A stretch of DNA of 13,688 bases from Bacteroidota bacterium (GCA_030632865.1 DAOVTY010000060.1:1-13688); one strand, 5' to 3'; shown: positions 1 through 6,694, numbered from the stretch's first letter. The notes: generated by a model not told the origin, from the letters alone. Program-made: numbers and translations.

Positions 1-156
1 ACAATTATTGCTTTAGGAACGCGCTCGACATATTTAAAAGAAAGCAGAATACACTTAACAAAATGTTTACAATGAAGTAGTTCGGAAAATTCAGCTAAAC
101 TTGGAGAAGAGTTATACGAAGAGTTGACAAGTGGCTACGTTCTTGATACGCTTTAA
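1..156 (+). pseudogene. 3' end of an unidentified gene, possibly interrupted by an in-frame TGA
   Basis: Frame 1 is open from the window edge to a TGA at 73-75 (24 codons, beginning TIIALGTRSTYLKES). The same frame continues through 26 more protein-like codons (including LGEELYEELTSGYVLDTL) to a TAA at 154-156. The second part is rich in charged and aliphatic residues and looks coding. Two readings fit: a gene entering from the left whose last 26 codons were cut off by a nonsense mutation, or an intact gene ending at 75 with a chance open frame after it. I do not recognise the family. The body of the gene lies outside the window, so neither the function nor the pseudogene status can be settled here. 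Confidence 0.3.
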
Positions 157-206
157 AATAGTTATTTCTATTAAATACTTCCATAACAGCAAACCTGTCA
201 TATTAA

Positions 207-234
207 TTGGTGTGGCAAGAAAATTGTTTCTTTG
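207..234 (+). promoter_or_regulatory. Possible promoter of the Bax-inhibitor-like gene
   Basis: TTTCTTTG at 227-234 matches the Bacteroidota -7 element TAnnTTTG with one mismatch, and TTGG at 207-210 lies 17 nt upstream of it, slightly closer than the usual 19-21. A start site near 238-242 would give a leader of about 45 nt to the ATG at 286. The element overlaps the TTG at 232, which argues against that codon as the translation start. Confidence 0.4.
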
Positions 235-285
235 CAAACTCTCGGTTTCATATTTAAACTTGAAACTTTAAGCACTGAATTGGTT

Positions 286-1056
286 ATGATGAATATTACA
301 AAATCCTCGAACCCTGTTTTTAAAGAACAGGTATTTAGCAAAGATTATACTTCGGCTTCTGATGTGATGACAGTAAATGGAACCATAAATAAAACCGCAT
401 TAATGTTGTTAATGGTTGTTGCAGCTGCAGTATATACCTGGGGTAAGTTTTTTGATGCAATAGCAGTTAATCCAGAAGCTGGTACTGCCGCGGTTTTGCC
501 GTGGTTGGCAGTTGGTGGTATTGGAGGATTAATTACGGCTTTAGTTACAATTTTCCGACCACAAAGTTCAGGAATATCAGCTCCTATTTATGCGGTTTTC
601 GAAGGATTGCTCTTGGGTGGTTTGTCTGCTATTTTTGAATCGATGTACCCTGGCATTGTTATGCGTGCTGTGGCTTTAACATTGGCAGTATTTTTTACAA
701 TGTTATTTCTATTTCGTTCGGGAATTATAAAAGTTACCGAAAAATTTAAAATGGGAATTTTTGCTGCCACTGCCGGTATTGCAATAATCTATTTTGTGAG
801 TTTTATTGGTAGTATGTTTGGTGCACCAATGTCTTTTCTCCACGGGAATAGTTATTTAAGCATCGGGTTTAGTTTGGTGGTAGTTGCAATTGCTGCACTC
901 AATTTAGTACTCGATTTTTCTTTTATAGAAAAAGCCTCAGCAGCCGGAGCCCCAAAATATATGGAGTGGTATGGTGCGTTTGGTTTAATGGTAACTTTAA
1001 TTTGGCTGTATCTCGAAATACTCCGGCTGTTGTCGAAATTGGCAAGTCGAAATTAG
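286..1056 (+). CDS. Bax inhibitor-1/YccA-like seven-helix membrane protein
   Basis: This is an inner-membrane protein of the Bax inhibitor-1 (TMBIM) superfamily, in the bacterial branch often annotated 'Bax inhibitor-1/YccA family'. Some members (B. subtilis YetJ) are pH-sensitive calcium leak channels; the role here is unknown. The 256 residues have a hydrophilic N-terminus (about 1-36) and seven hydrophobic segments near 37-53, 69-90, 98-118, 123-143, 155-178, 190-211 and 228-250. The C-terminal signature is visible: NLVLDFSFIE in helix 6 and GAFGLMVTLIWLYLEILRLL in helix 7. Acidic residues D210 and E244 sit where family members carry the paired acidic pH sensor. I start at ATG 286 (ATG 289 is equally possible); the in-frame TTG at 232 lies inside the likely promoter. 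The gene appears to stand alone, with 247 bp before the next one. Family assignment is firm, function is not. Confidence 0.85.
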   Translation: MMNITKSSNPVFKEQVFSKDYTSASDVMTVNGTINKTALMLLMVVAAAVYTWGKFFDAIAVNPEAGTAAVLPWLAVGGIGGLITALVTIFRPQSSGISAPIYAVFEGLLLGGLSAIFESMYPGIVMRAVALTLAVFFTMLFLFRSGIIKVTEKFKMGIFAATAGIAIIYFVSFIGSMFGAPMSFLHGNSYLSIGFSLVVVAIAALNLVLDFSFIEKASAAGAPKYMEWYGAFGLMVTLIWLYLEILRLLSKLASRN

Positions 1057-1183
1057 GTGAGTTCTTAGTATTTTTTTTAAAATATTAAAATTATTTTACT
1101 TCCATGTTACTGCATGCTTAAACCAAATAGAGTTTCGGTTTTTATGTTTGTTTTTTTTGTCTGCAATTTCATTAAAAATACTT

Positions 1184-1213
1184 TGTAGTAACCTGTTACA
1201 GTACAGTTTTTTT
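1184..1213 (+). terminator. Hairpin plus T tract, possible terminator or operator
   Basis: TGTA-GTAA, a CCTG loop, then TTAC-ag-TACA form an eight-pair stem with a two-base bulge, followed by G and seven T (1207-1213). It could terminate transcription from the Bax-inhibitor-like gene, although it lies about 130 nt past its stop. The GTAAC-ct-GTTAC core is also a palindrome of the kind bound by dimeric regulators. The sequence alone does not decide. Confidence 0.35.
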
Positions 1214-1271
1214 GTTTGATTATGAATAAAAATAACTGCTGCCAATTCCTCTAAAACCTATCCTAATTGAG

Positions 1272-1279
1272 TATATTTG
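1272..1279 (+). promoter_or_regulatory. -7 promoter element (TATATTTG) for the GNAT-like gene
   Basis: TATATTTG followed by C fits the Bacteroidota -7 consensus TAnnTTTG exactly. It lies 24 nt before the ATG at 1304, giving a leader of roughly 15-20 nt. No good TTG is seen 19-21 nt upstream, so the -33 element is weak or absent. Confidence 0.55.
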
Positions 1280-1303
1280 CTATTCGTTAAATCAAAAAAT
1301 AGT

Positions 1304-2464
1304 ATGCAATTAATAGAAGTTATCGATAAAAAGAGCAAAAAGCAATTTCATAAAATACCACATATTCTTTATAAGAACGATCAAAATTGGGCGTCTCCAA
1401 TACATGGAATGGTCGAGAATATTTTTGATCCTAAAAAAAATAAAACTTTTAAAAATGGAAAAGCAATTCGTTGGGTTTTGGTTGATGAAAACGGAAAACT
1501 TCTTGGACGAATTGCAGCTTTCATAAATTTTAGTCTGTCTAAAACATACGATCAACCTACCGGAGGATGTGGATTTTTTGAGTGTATTGACAACCAAGAA
1601 GCAGCAAATTTGCTTTTTAATGTTGCAGTAGATTGGAACAAAAAAAATGGAATGGAAGCCATGGACGGCCCAATAAATTTTGGAGAGAATTTTATGAATT
1701 GGGGATTGCTGGTAGATGGATTTATGCCACAAGGTTACGGAATGCCGTACAATCTTAAATATTACGAAAAGCTTTTCCGCACGTTCGGATTTAAAGTCTA
1801 TTTTGAACAGTACTCTTTTCATGTTGATTATTCTGCTCCTGTTCTTGATCGTTTTTGGAAAATTGCAAAGTGGGTGGCTAAAAAACCTGATTATACTTTT
1901 AAGCATCTTACTTTTAGCGAATTAGATAAATTTATAGATGATATTTGTACGGTTTACGAAGCGGCCTGGAAGTCGCACGAACATTTTAAACCGCTAGACC
2001 GCGATGATTTATATGATTTTATTTATGATTCGAAAATGATTATAGACCCGGAAATGATATGGTTTGCATATCATGAAAACAAACCAATTGCTATGTTTGC
2101 GATGATTCCTGACATCAACCAGATTCTACAAAAACTAAATGGGAAATTAAATTTGTGGGGAATCGCGAAATTTCTCTATTACAAAAAGAGGAAGATAATA
2201 AATCGAACTAGAATATTATTGATGGGTATCGATGAGAATTATCAACGTTACGGAATTGATTCGGCAATATTTTGGCATCAGAATGAATTTATGAAAAGTA
2301 AGCCACAATATACTGATGTTGAGCTTTCTTGGGCTGGCGATTTTAATCCAAAAATAATTTCATTGTACAATTCGGTGGGAGGTAAAAAAGCTAAAACACA
2401 TTATACTATGCGTTATCTTTTCGACCGTAATAAACCATTTAAACGTGCACCGATTATCGAATAG
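1304..2464 (+). CDS. Uncharacterised GNAT-fold-like protein
   Basis: A soluble 386-residue protein with no signal peptide or membrane segment. It resembles a family of large conserved bacterial proteins annotated only as hypothetical or N-acetyltransferase-like. Visible marks are an N-terminal region around FHKIPHILYKNDQNWASP (15-32), a first half with GRIAAFIN (68-75) and GFFECIDNQEAANLLF (90-105), the stretch AMDGPINFGENFMNWGLLV (119-137), and a second half with a GNAT-like segment LLMGIDENYQRYGID (305-319) and ELSWAGDFNPKIISLYNSVG (340-359). The acetyl-CoA pyrophosphate loop (Q/R-x-x-G-x-G/A) is only partly kept: Q314-R-Y-G317-I-D319 ends in Asp. The in-frame TTG at 1277 lies within the -7 element, so ATG 1304 is the start. 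Substrate and pathway are unknown, and the neighbours give no clue. It is probably monocistronic. Confidence 0.75.
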   Translation: MQLIEVIDKKSKKQFHKIPHILYKNDQNWASPIHGMVENIFDPKKNKTFKNGKAIRWVLVDENGKLLGRIAAFINFSLSKTYDQPTGGCGFFECIDNQEAANLLFNVAVDWNKKNGMEAMDGPINFGENFMNWGLLVDGFMPQGYGMPYNLKYYEKLFRTFGFKVYFEQYSFHVDYSAPVLDRFWKIAKWVAKKPDYTFKHLTFSELDKFIDDICTVYEAAWKSHEHFKPLDRDDLYDFIYDSKMIIDPEMIWFAYHENKPIAMFAMIPDINQILQKLNGKLNLWGIAKFLYYKKRKIINRTRILLMGIDENYQRYGIDSAIFWHQNEFMKSKPQYTDVELSWAGDFNPKIISLYNSVGGKKAKTHYTMRYLFDRNKPFKRAPIIE

Positions 2465-2515
2465 AGTTGCAAAAAAGAGAGTTAGTTAATTTTAAGTACA
2501 AAATACAATTACTTC

Positions 2516-2546
2516 TTTGGTTTATACAGAACAATATTTATCTTTG
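2516..2546 (+). promoter_or_regulatory. Strong Bacteroidota-type promoter of rpmE2
   Basis: TTTG at 2516-2519, a 19-nt spacer, then TATCTTTG at 2539-2546 followed by C. Both elements and the spacing match the Bacteroidota housekeeping consensus (TTTG, N19-21, TAnnTTTG). This is the best promoter in the window. The predicted start near 2550-2554 gives a leader of about 80 nt before rpmE2. Confidence 0.75.
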
Positions 2547-2580
2547 CAGCCCGAATAAAAAAGGATTATTAATTAATACA

Positions 2581-2612
2581 GAATGGATTGCAGTTTTAAA
2601 ATGTAACCATTC
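2581..2612 (+). promoter_or_regulatory. Hairpin in the rpmE2 5' leader, candidate ribosomal-protein leader
   Basis: GAATGG (2581-2586) pairs with CCATTC (2607-2612). After a single bulged A, TTGCA (2588-2592) pairs with TGTAA (2602-2606), closing a nine-base loop GTTTTAAAA. This gives 11 pairs, one of them G-U. The hairpin lies midway between the predicted transcription start and the ATG, with 19 nt to the start codon. Ribosomal-protein genes are often autoregulated by such leaders; whether this one binds L31 is inference. Confidence 0.45.
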
Positions 2613-2631
2613 AACATAAATACAGAATATA

Positions 2632-2895
2632 ATGAGAGAAGGAATACATCCTAAAGAATACAGAATAGTTGCATTTAAAGATATGTCTAACGGGCATACT
2701 TTTTTAACCAAATCTACTGTAAATACAAGAGAAACAGAAACTGTTGACGGTGTTGAATATCCGTTATTCAAACTTGAAATTTCTAACACTTCGCACCCAT
2801 TTTATACTGGTAAAGTTAAATTGGTTGATACTGCCGGACGTGTAGATAAATTCATGAACCGTTACGGAAAACATATGCAAAACAGAAAAAAATAA
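2632..2895 (+). CDS. rpmE2: 50S ribosomal protein L31 type B
   Basis: Small protein of the large ribosomal subunit, which helps bridge the two subunits. The 87 residues show the L31 family signature: IHPKEYRIVAFKDMSNG near the N-terminus, then VDGVEYPLFKLEISNTSHPFYTGK (39-62, quoted in part for orientation: SNTSHPFYTG) and a C-terminal basic helix with RVDKFMNRYG. There is no cysteine anywhere, so this is the zinc-free 'C-minus' or type B form, usual in Bacteroidota. Type A L31 carries a zinc-binding Cys set. The start is fixed by the conserved MREGIHP beginning. The gene has its own promoter, a structured leader and a strong terminator, so it is monocistronic. Confidence 0.95.
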   Translation: MREGIHPKEYRIVAFKDMSNGHTFLTKSTVNTRETETVDGVEYPLFKLEISNTSHPFYTGKVKLVDTAGRVDKFMNRYGKHMQNRKK

Positions 2896-2918
2896 TTTTT
2901 TTTCGTTACGATATTGAA

Positions 2919-2948
2919 ACATTCGTCGGTTGGCGGATGTTTTTTTTT
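2919..2948 (+). terminator. Intrinsic terminator of rpmE2
   Basis: ACATTCGTC (2919-2927) pairs over nine positions, two or more as G-U, with GGCGGATGT (2932-2940) around a GGTT loop, followed at once by eight further T (2941-2948). This is a classical Rho-independent terminator, 23 nt after the rpmE2 stop. Confidence 0.9.
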
Positions 2949-2959
2949 GCCTGAATATG

Positions 2960-2988
2960 TAATTTTGGCGGAAGTTTTTCATGAAAAA
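2960..2988 (+). promoter_or_regulatory. Candidate lon promoter (-7) with overlapping palindrome
   Basis: TAATTTTG at 2960-2967 fits TAnnTTTG exactly, but no TTG lies 19-21 nt upstream, so the -33 element is poor. The start site would fall near 2971-2976, giving a leader of about 125-130 nt. A perfect 14-bp palindrome TTTTTCATGAAAAA (2975-2988) sits at the predicted start site, a typical operator position. A heat-shock regulator binding here would be pure inference. Confidence 0.4.
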
Positions 2989-3050
2989 ATGAACAAAAAG
3001 CAATAATTTACATTTTGATTGAATGGCATAACAATTGCAAAACCTACTGC

Positions 3051-3090
3051 TTGTCATAAAAATTATCTGGTTGCGCCAGATTGTCACAAA
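3051..3090 (+). repeat. Direct repeats TTGTCAYAAA flanking a small hairpin in the lon leader
   Basis: TTGTCATAAA (3051-3060) and TTGTCACAAA (3081-3090) are 10-bp repeats with one difference, spaced exactly 30 bp apart. Between them ATCTGG (3065-3070) and CCAGAT (3076-3081) form a six-pair stem around TTGCG. The second repeat ends 10 nt before the lon ATG. The layout could be a regulator site or a translational control element; chance in AT-rich DNA is also possible. Confidence 0.35.
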
Positions 3091-3100
3091 TTAGTAAAAT

Positions 3101-5554
3101 ATGGGTAAAGTTAGAAATACAGCGTTGCATAATATATTTGGCTCGGGGTTACTGGATAATGAATCGGAGTTTCTTCCGATTATTGCCGATGGCGACGATA
3201 AAGATTTAAAAAATATAGAAGTACCCGATGTGCTTCCTATTCTTCCGTTGCGTAATACAGTTCTTTTCCCGGGTGTTGTTTTGCCTATAACTGTTGGCAG
3301 AGAGAGGTCGTTAGAACTTATACGCGATGTTAATAAAGGCAGTAAACTTTTAGGTACAATTGCACAAAAAGATTACACTGTTGACAAGCCAAAACCTGCA
3401 GATTTATATTCAATTGGGACAGTTGCCGAGATTTTAAAAATTCTGGAAATGCCCGACGGTTCTACCTCGGTAATTATTCAGGGGAAAAGGCGTTATGCAA
3501 TTCGAGAATTCATTTCGGAAGAGCCATATTTTAAAGCAAAAATAGAACCGCTAACTGATGTTACTTCACAAAACGATAATGAGTTTAATGCCATTGTTGG
3601 GTCGTTAAAAGACCTCTCCATAAAAATTGCTCAATTCACTGCAAATGTTCCTCCCGAGGCAACTTTTGCTGTAAAGAATATCGAAAACTCTACTTTTCTC
3701 ATCAACTTTATTTGTTCAAATACCGATATAAGTGTTGAAGATAAACAGAAGTTGCTAGAGATAGAAGAGCTGAAAGAACGCGGTATTCAGGCAATTAGTT
3801 TTTTGGTAAAAGAGGTGCAAATGCTGGAGTTAAAACATGATATTCAGTCTAAAGTAAAAACCGACATGGATAAGCAGCAACGCGAATTTATGTTGAACCA
3901 GCAAATGAAAACTATTCAAGATGAGCTTGGAGGCAACCCAGTTGAACAGGAAATAAATGAACTGAAAGAGAGAGCCAAAAAGAAAAAATGGAATAAAGAA
4001 GTTGCTGAATTTTTTCATAAGGAAGTTGAAAAACTTGCTCGTTTAAACCCGGCCGCCGGCGAATATTCTGTACAATTTACATTTTGTCAGACTTTGCTAG
4101 ATTTACCTTGGAATGAATATACTCCAGATAATTTTGATTTAAAAAATGCCACCAAAGTTTTGGATGAAGAGCATTATGGATTGGAAAAAGTGAAGGAGAG
4201 AATTTTGGAGCACCTCGCAGTGTTGAAATTGAAAAACGATATGAAATCGCCAATTCTCTGTTTATATGGCCCTCCCGGAGTTGGAAAAACTTCGTTGGGA
4301 AAATCGGTTGCAAAAGCGTTGGGTCGTAATTATGCACGGGTAAGTTTGGGTGGATTGAGCGACGAATCTGAAATTCGTGGTCACCGCAAAACTTACATTG
4401 GTGCAATGCCGGGGCGAATTATTCAGAATATTAAAAAAGCAAAATCGTCTAACCCTGTTTTTATGTTAGATGAAATAGATAAGGTATCAAAACATTTTCA
4501 TGGCGACCCAGCTTCAGCGTTGTTAGAAGTTTTAGATCCTGAGCAAAACTCAGAGTTTCATGATAACTATGTGGAGCAAGATTACGACCTTTCTCGTGTA
4601 ATGTTTATTGCAACGGCAAATACACTTAGTACAATTGCTCCGGCACTGCGCGACCGTTTAGAACTGATTGAAGTTAGTGGCTACCTTGTAGAGGAGAAAA
4701 TAGAAATTGCAAAACGCCATCTCATCCCAAAACAGTTGGAAAACCATGGACTTAAAAAAGGGAACGTTTCATTTTCAAAAGATGTAATCGAAATGATTAT
4801 CGATGGTTATTCACGAGAGTCGGGAGTACGCGAACTGGATAAGAAAATTGCAAAAGTGGTACGTCGGATTGCGAAAAAAATTGCATTCGAAGAGAGTTAT
4901 AATAAGAAACTTACGAAAACTGATATTCGTGAATATTTGGGAGTTTCTGAATTTTCGAAGGAAAGATACCAAGGTAATGATTTTGCAGGAGTTGTTACTG
5001 GACTTGCCTGGACAGCAGTTGGAGGAGAGATTCTTTATGTTGAAACCAGTCTGAGTAAAGGAAAAGGTGGACTAACATTAACTGGGAATTTGGGTGATGT
5101 TATGAAAGAGTCAGCAATGCTGGCACACGAATATCTAAAATCTCATGCTGAAAACTTAAGCCTTAATTCTGAAGTTTTCGCAAACTGGAATGTTCATGTT
5201 CACGTTCCGGAAGGTGCAATTCCAAAAGATGGTCCGTCGGCCGGCGTAACAATGGTTACATCGCTAGCATCGGCATTTACACAGCGCAAAGTAAAAAAGA
5301 ATTTGGCAATGACTGGCGAAATTACTCTACGCGGTAAAGTGTTGCCAGTGGGAGGAATTAAAGAGAAAATACTTGCAGCAAAACGTGCCGGAATAACAGA
5401 GATTGTTATTTCTGAACAAAATAAAAAGAACCTCGAAGAGATAAAAGATGCATACCTAAAAGGTATGAAGTTTCACTTTGTAAAAACAGTTTTAGATGTA
5501 TTGGATATAGCATTATTAAAAACAAAAGTGGATAATCCCATGAAAATTTCGTAG
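3101..5554 (+). CDS. lon: ATP-dependent Lon protease
   Basis: Cytoplasmic AAA+ serine protease that degrades misfolded and regulatory proteins as a ring-shaped hexamer. The 817 residues are the usual length for this phylum. The N-terminal substrate domain begins around LPILPLRNTVLFPGVVLP (45-62). A coiled region (about 215-315) leads to the AAA+ module with Walker A GPPGVGKT (390-397), Walker B FMLDEID (454-460) and arginine-containing sensor stretch PALRDRLELIEV. The C-terminal protease domain has PKDGPSAG with catalytic Ser713 and GGIKEK with the partner Lys756, 43 residues later as in E. coli Lon. All key residues are present. The ATG at 3101 follows a leader of about 130 nt with repeats and a palindrome, and the gene is followed by two 3' hairpins, so it is monocistronic. 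Confidence 0.98.
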   Translation: MGKVRNTALHNIFGSGLLDNESEFLPIIADGDDKDLKNIEVPDVLPILPLRNTVLFPGVVLPITVGRERSLELIRDVNKGSKLLGTIAQKDYTVDKPKPADLYSIGTVAEILKILEMPDGSTSVIIQGKRRYAIREFISEEPYFKAKIEPLTDVTSQNDNEFNAIVGSLKDLSIKIAQFTANVPPEATFAVKNIENSTFLINFICSNTDISVEDKQKLLEIEELKERGIQAISFLVKEVQMLELKHDIQSKVKTDMDKQQREFMLNQQMKTIQDELGGNPVEQEINELKERAKKKKWNKEVAEFFHKEVEKLARLNPAAGEYSVQFTFCQTLLDLPWNEYTPDNFDLKNATKVLDEEHYGLEKVKERILEHLAVLKLKNDMKSPILCLYGPPGVGKTSLGKSVAKALGRNYARVSLGGLSDESEIRGHRKTYIGAMPGRIIQNIKKAKSSNPVFMLDEIDKVSKHFHGDPASALLEVLDPEQNSEFHDNYVEQDYDLSRVMFIATANTLSTIAPALRDRLELIEVSGYLVEEKIEIAKRHLIPKQLENHGLKKGNVSFSKDVIEMIIDGYSRESGVRELDKKIAKVVRRIAKKIAFEESYNKKLTKTDIREYLGVSEFSKERYQGNDFAGVVTGLAWTAVGGEILYVETSLSKGKGGLTLTGNLGDVMKESAMLAHEYLKSHAENLSLNSEVFANWNVHVHVPEGAIPKDGPSAGVTMVTSLASAFTQRKVKKNLAMTGEITLRGKVLPVGGIKEKILAAKRAGITEIVISEQNKKNLEEIKDAYLKGMKFHFVKTVLDVLDIALLKTKVDNPMKIS

Positions 5555-5571
5555 GGCGTTTATAGTTATAA

Positions 5572-5597
5572 AAGACTTGTCATAAAAAAATAAGTCT
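5572..5597 (+). terminator. First hairpin after lon, possibly alternative to the terminator
   Basis: AGACTT (5573-5578) pairs with AAGTCT (5592-5597) around a 13-nt A-rich loop that contains another TTGTCATAAA copy. The same left arm, extended to AAGACTT (5572-5578), could instead pair with AAGTCTT at 5620-5626 inside the next hairpin, so the two structures may compete. There is no T tract after it, so on its own it is not a terminator. Confidence 0.4.
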
Positions 5598-5607
5598 GAA
5601 AAATAGT

Positions 5608-5650
5608 TTAATAAAAGGGAAGTCTTAATCTGAGATTTCCCTTTTATTAA
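5608..5650 (+). terminator. Strong terminator hairpin of lon
   Basis: TTAATAAAAGGGAA (5608-5621) and TTCCCTTTTATTAA (5637-5650) are perfectly complementary over 14 bp. The inner bases GTCTT and GAGAT add five pairs including wobbles, leaving an AATCT loop. The right arm carries the TTTT stretch, and the left arm mirrors it, so the element could stop transcription from either side. Confidence 0.85.
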
Positions 5651-5660
5651 TTCACTGATA

Positions 5661-5690
5661 TTGGTTGACTTCAAAATAAAAATACCTTTT
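5661..5690 (+). promoter_or_regulatory. Candidate promoter of the ABC transporter operon
   Basis: TTG (5661-5663), a 19-nt spacer, then TACCTTTT (5683-5690), one mismatch from TAnnTTTG. It lies just past the lon terminator and would give a leader of about 75 nt. An alternative is GTAATTTGC at 5727-5735, closer to the ATG, where the TA-to-TTTG spacing is one base short. Confidence 0.45.
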
Positions 5691-5770
5691 CTTTTTTTAT
5701 CGTAATGAATAATTAAAACCAAAAATGTAATTTGCACAATATATTAATACCCATAACCAAAAGAATTTGA

Positions 5771-6694
5771 ATGGAATTATTTGAAGCAAAAAATATAGAT
5801 AAGGTTTTTGCAGCCACGCAAGCATTAACTGATGTAAGTATTTCGGTAAAAGAGCAAAGTATTTTTGGTTTGCTTGGACCAAACGGAGCAGGTAAAACTA
5901 CGCTAATCAGAATTATAAATCAGATTACTGCACCCGACCGTGGCGAGGTTTTTTTGAATGGAAAAAAACTTATTCGTGCTGATATTTCCAAAATTGGTTA
6001 TTTGCCAGAAGAGCGTGGTCTGTACAAAAAAATGAAAATAGGAGAGCAAGCAATTTATTTGGCTCAGTTAAAAGGATTAAGCAGACAAGAGGCTACCCGA
6101 AACTTAAAACAGTGGTTCGAGAAATTCGAAATAATGCCATGGTGGAATAAAAAAGTTGAAGAACTCTCGAAGGGAATGCAACAAAAAGTTCAGTTTATAA
6201 CTACCGTTGTGCATAAACCAAAACTGCTTATTTTCGATGAGCCATTTAGCGGTTTCGATCCAATTAATACAAACCTCATAAAACAGGAAATATTACAACT
6301 CCGCGATGATGGAGCAACTGTCATCTTCTCGACTCATAACATGGCTTCGGTTGAAGAACTTTGCGATAATATTGCACTAATAAATAAATCGGTTAAAATT
6401 GAATATGGTGCGACTGATGATATTCGTGAAAAATATAAATCGAATATTTATAAAATTATATACCGTGGCGAATTTGAAAAAATGAATCATGCGTTGGGGA
6501 ATAAGTTTAAAGTAATAGATCATTCTGAATCGGGAAAGGAGAACCATATTAAAGTTCAATATCTAAACGGAAACTCAAATAATGAACTACTACAAAGTAT
6601 TATGCCTATTTCAGAAATAATTGCTTTCGAAGAAGTTATTCCGAGTATGAATGATGTTTTTATTAAGGCAGTTGAAGAGTCGAATAAACAATAA
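5771..6694 (+). CDS. ABC exporter ATP-binding protein, NatA-like
   Basis: Cytoplasmic ATPase subunit of an ABC-2-type exporter, paired with the permease that follows. The 307 residues show Walker A GPNGAGKT (36-43), the GYLPEERGLY stretch (76-85, the NatA-type form of the Q-loop region), signature ELSKGMQQK (131-139), Walker B LLIFDEP (152-158), D-loop SGFD (160-163) and the H-loop His189 in STHNM. The last 80 or so residues form the extra C-terminal domain common in NatA and multidrug-exporter ATPases. All catalytic motifs are intact. Homologues are often annotated as sodium exporters after B. subtilis NatAB, but the substrate cannot be read from sequence. ATG 5771 puts the usual first strand (ELFEAKNIDKVF) at the N-terminus. 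It is likely co-transcribed with the permease, 128 nt downstream. Confidence 0.93.
   Translation: MELFEAKNIDKVFAATQALTDVSISVKEQSIFGLLGPNGAGKTTLIRIINQITAPDRGEVFLNGKKLIRADISKIGYLPEERGLYKKMKIGEQAIYLAQLKGLSRQEATRNLKQWFEKFEIMPWWNKKVEELSKGMQQKVQFITTVVHKPKLLIFDEPFSGFDPINTNLIKQEILQLRDDGATVIFSTHNMASVEELCDNIALINKSVKIEYGATDDIREKYKSNIYKIIYRGEFEKMNHALGNKFKVIDHSESGKENHIKVQYLNGNSNNELLQSIMPISEIIAFEEVIPSMNDVFIKAVEESNKQ

Larger units (their letters stand above)
1057..1303. other. Intergenic region with AT-rich hairpins, no gene seen
   Basis: No open frame with protein character is visible on either strand. Just after the upstream gene an A/T-only hairpin (AGTATTTT, TTTT loop, AAAATATT, about 1067-1086) could act as a weak terminator. 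A second inverted repeat with a T tract lies at 1184-1213, and a promoter -7 element at 1272-1279. Confidence 0.5.

Noticed and set aside
73..75. TGA as a selenocysteine codon
   Set aside because: No SECIS-like hairpin is evident just downstream, and the surrounding residues do not resemble a known selenoprotein.
232..285. TTG start giving an 18-residue N-terminal extension of the Bax-inhibitor-like protein
   Set aside because: The TTG is part of the likely -7 element TTTCTTTG, so it would precede the transcript start; ATG at 286 or 289 is better.
1277..1303. TTG start nine codons upstream of the GNAT-like gene
   Set aside because: It lies inside the exact -7 element TATATTTG, and the residues encoded before ATG 1304 look non-coding.
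1310..1906. Antisense open frame of 198 codons inside the GNAT-like gene
   Set aside because: Composition (Phe, Ile, Lys, Ser rich) is that of a shadow frame; the plus-strand gene is clearly coding.
2981..3006. Two overlapping mini-frames in the lon leader (MKK and MNKKQ)
   Set aside because: Very short, made of A-rich codons expected by chance, with no run of a regulatory amino acid and no paired attenuator hairpin.
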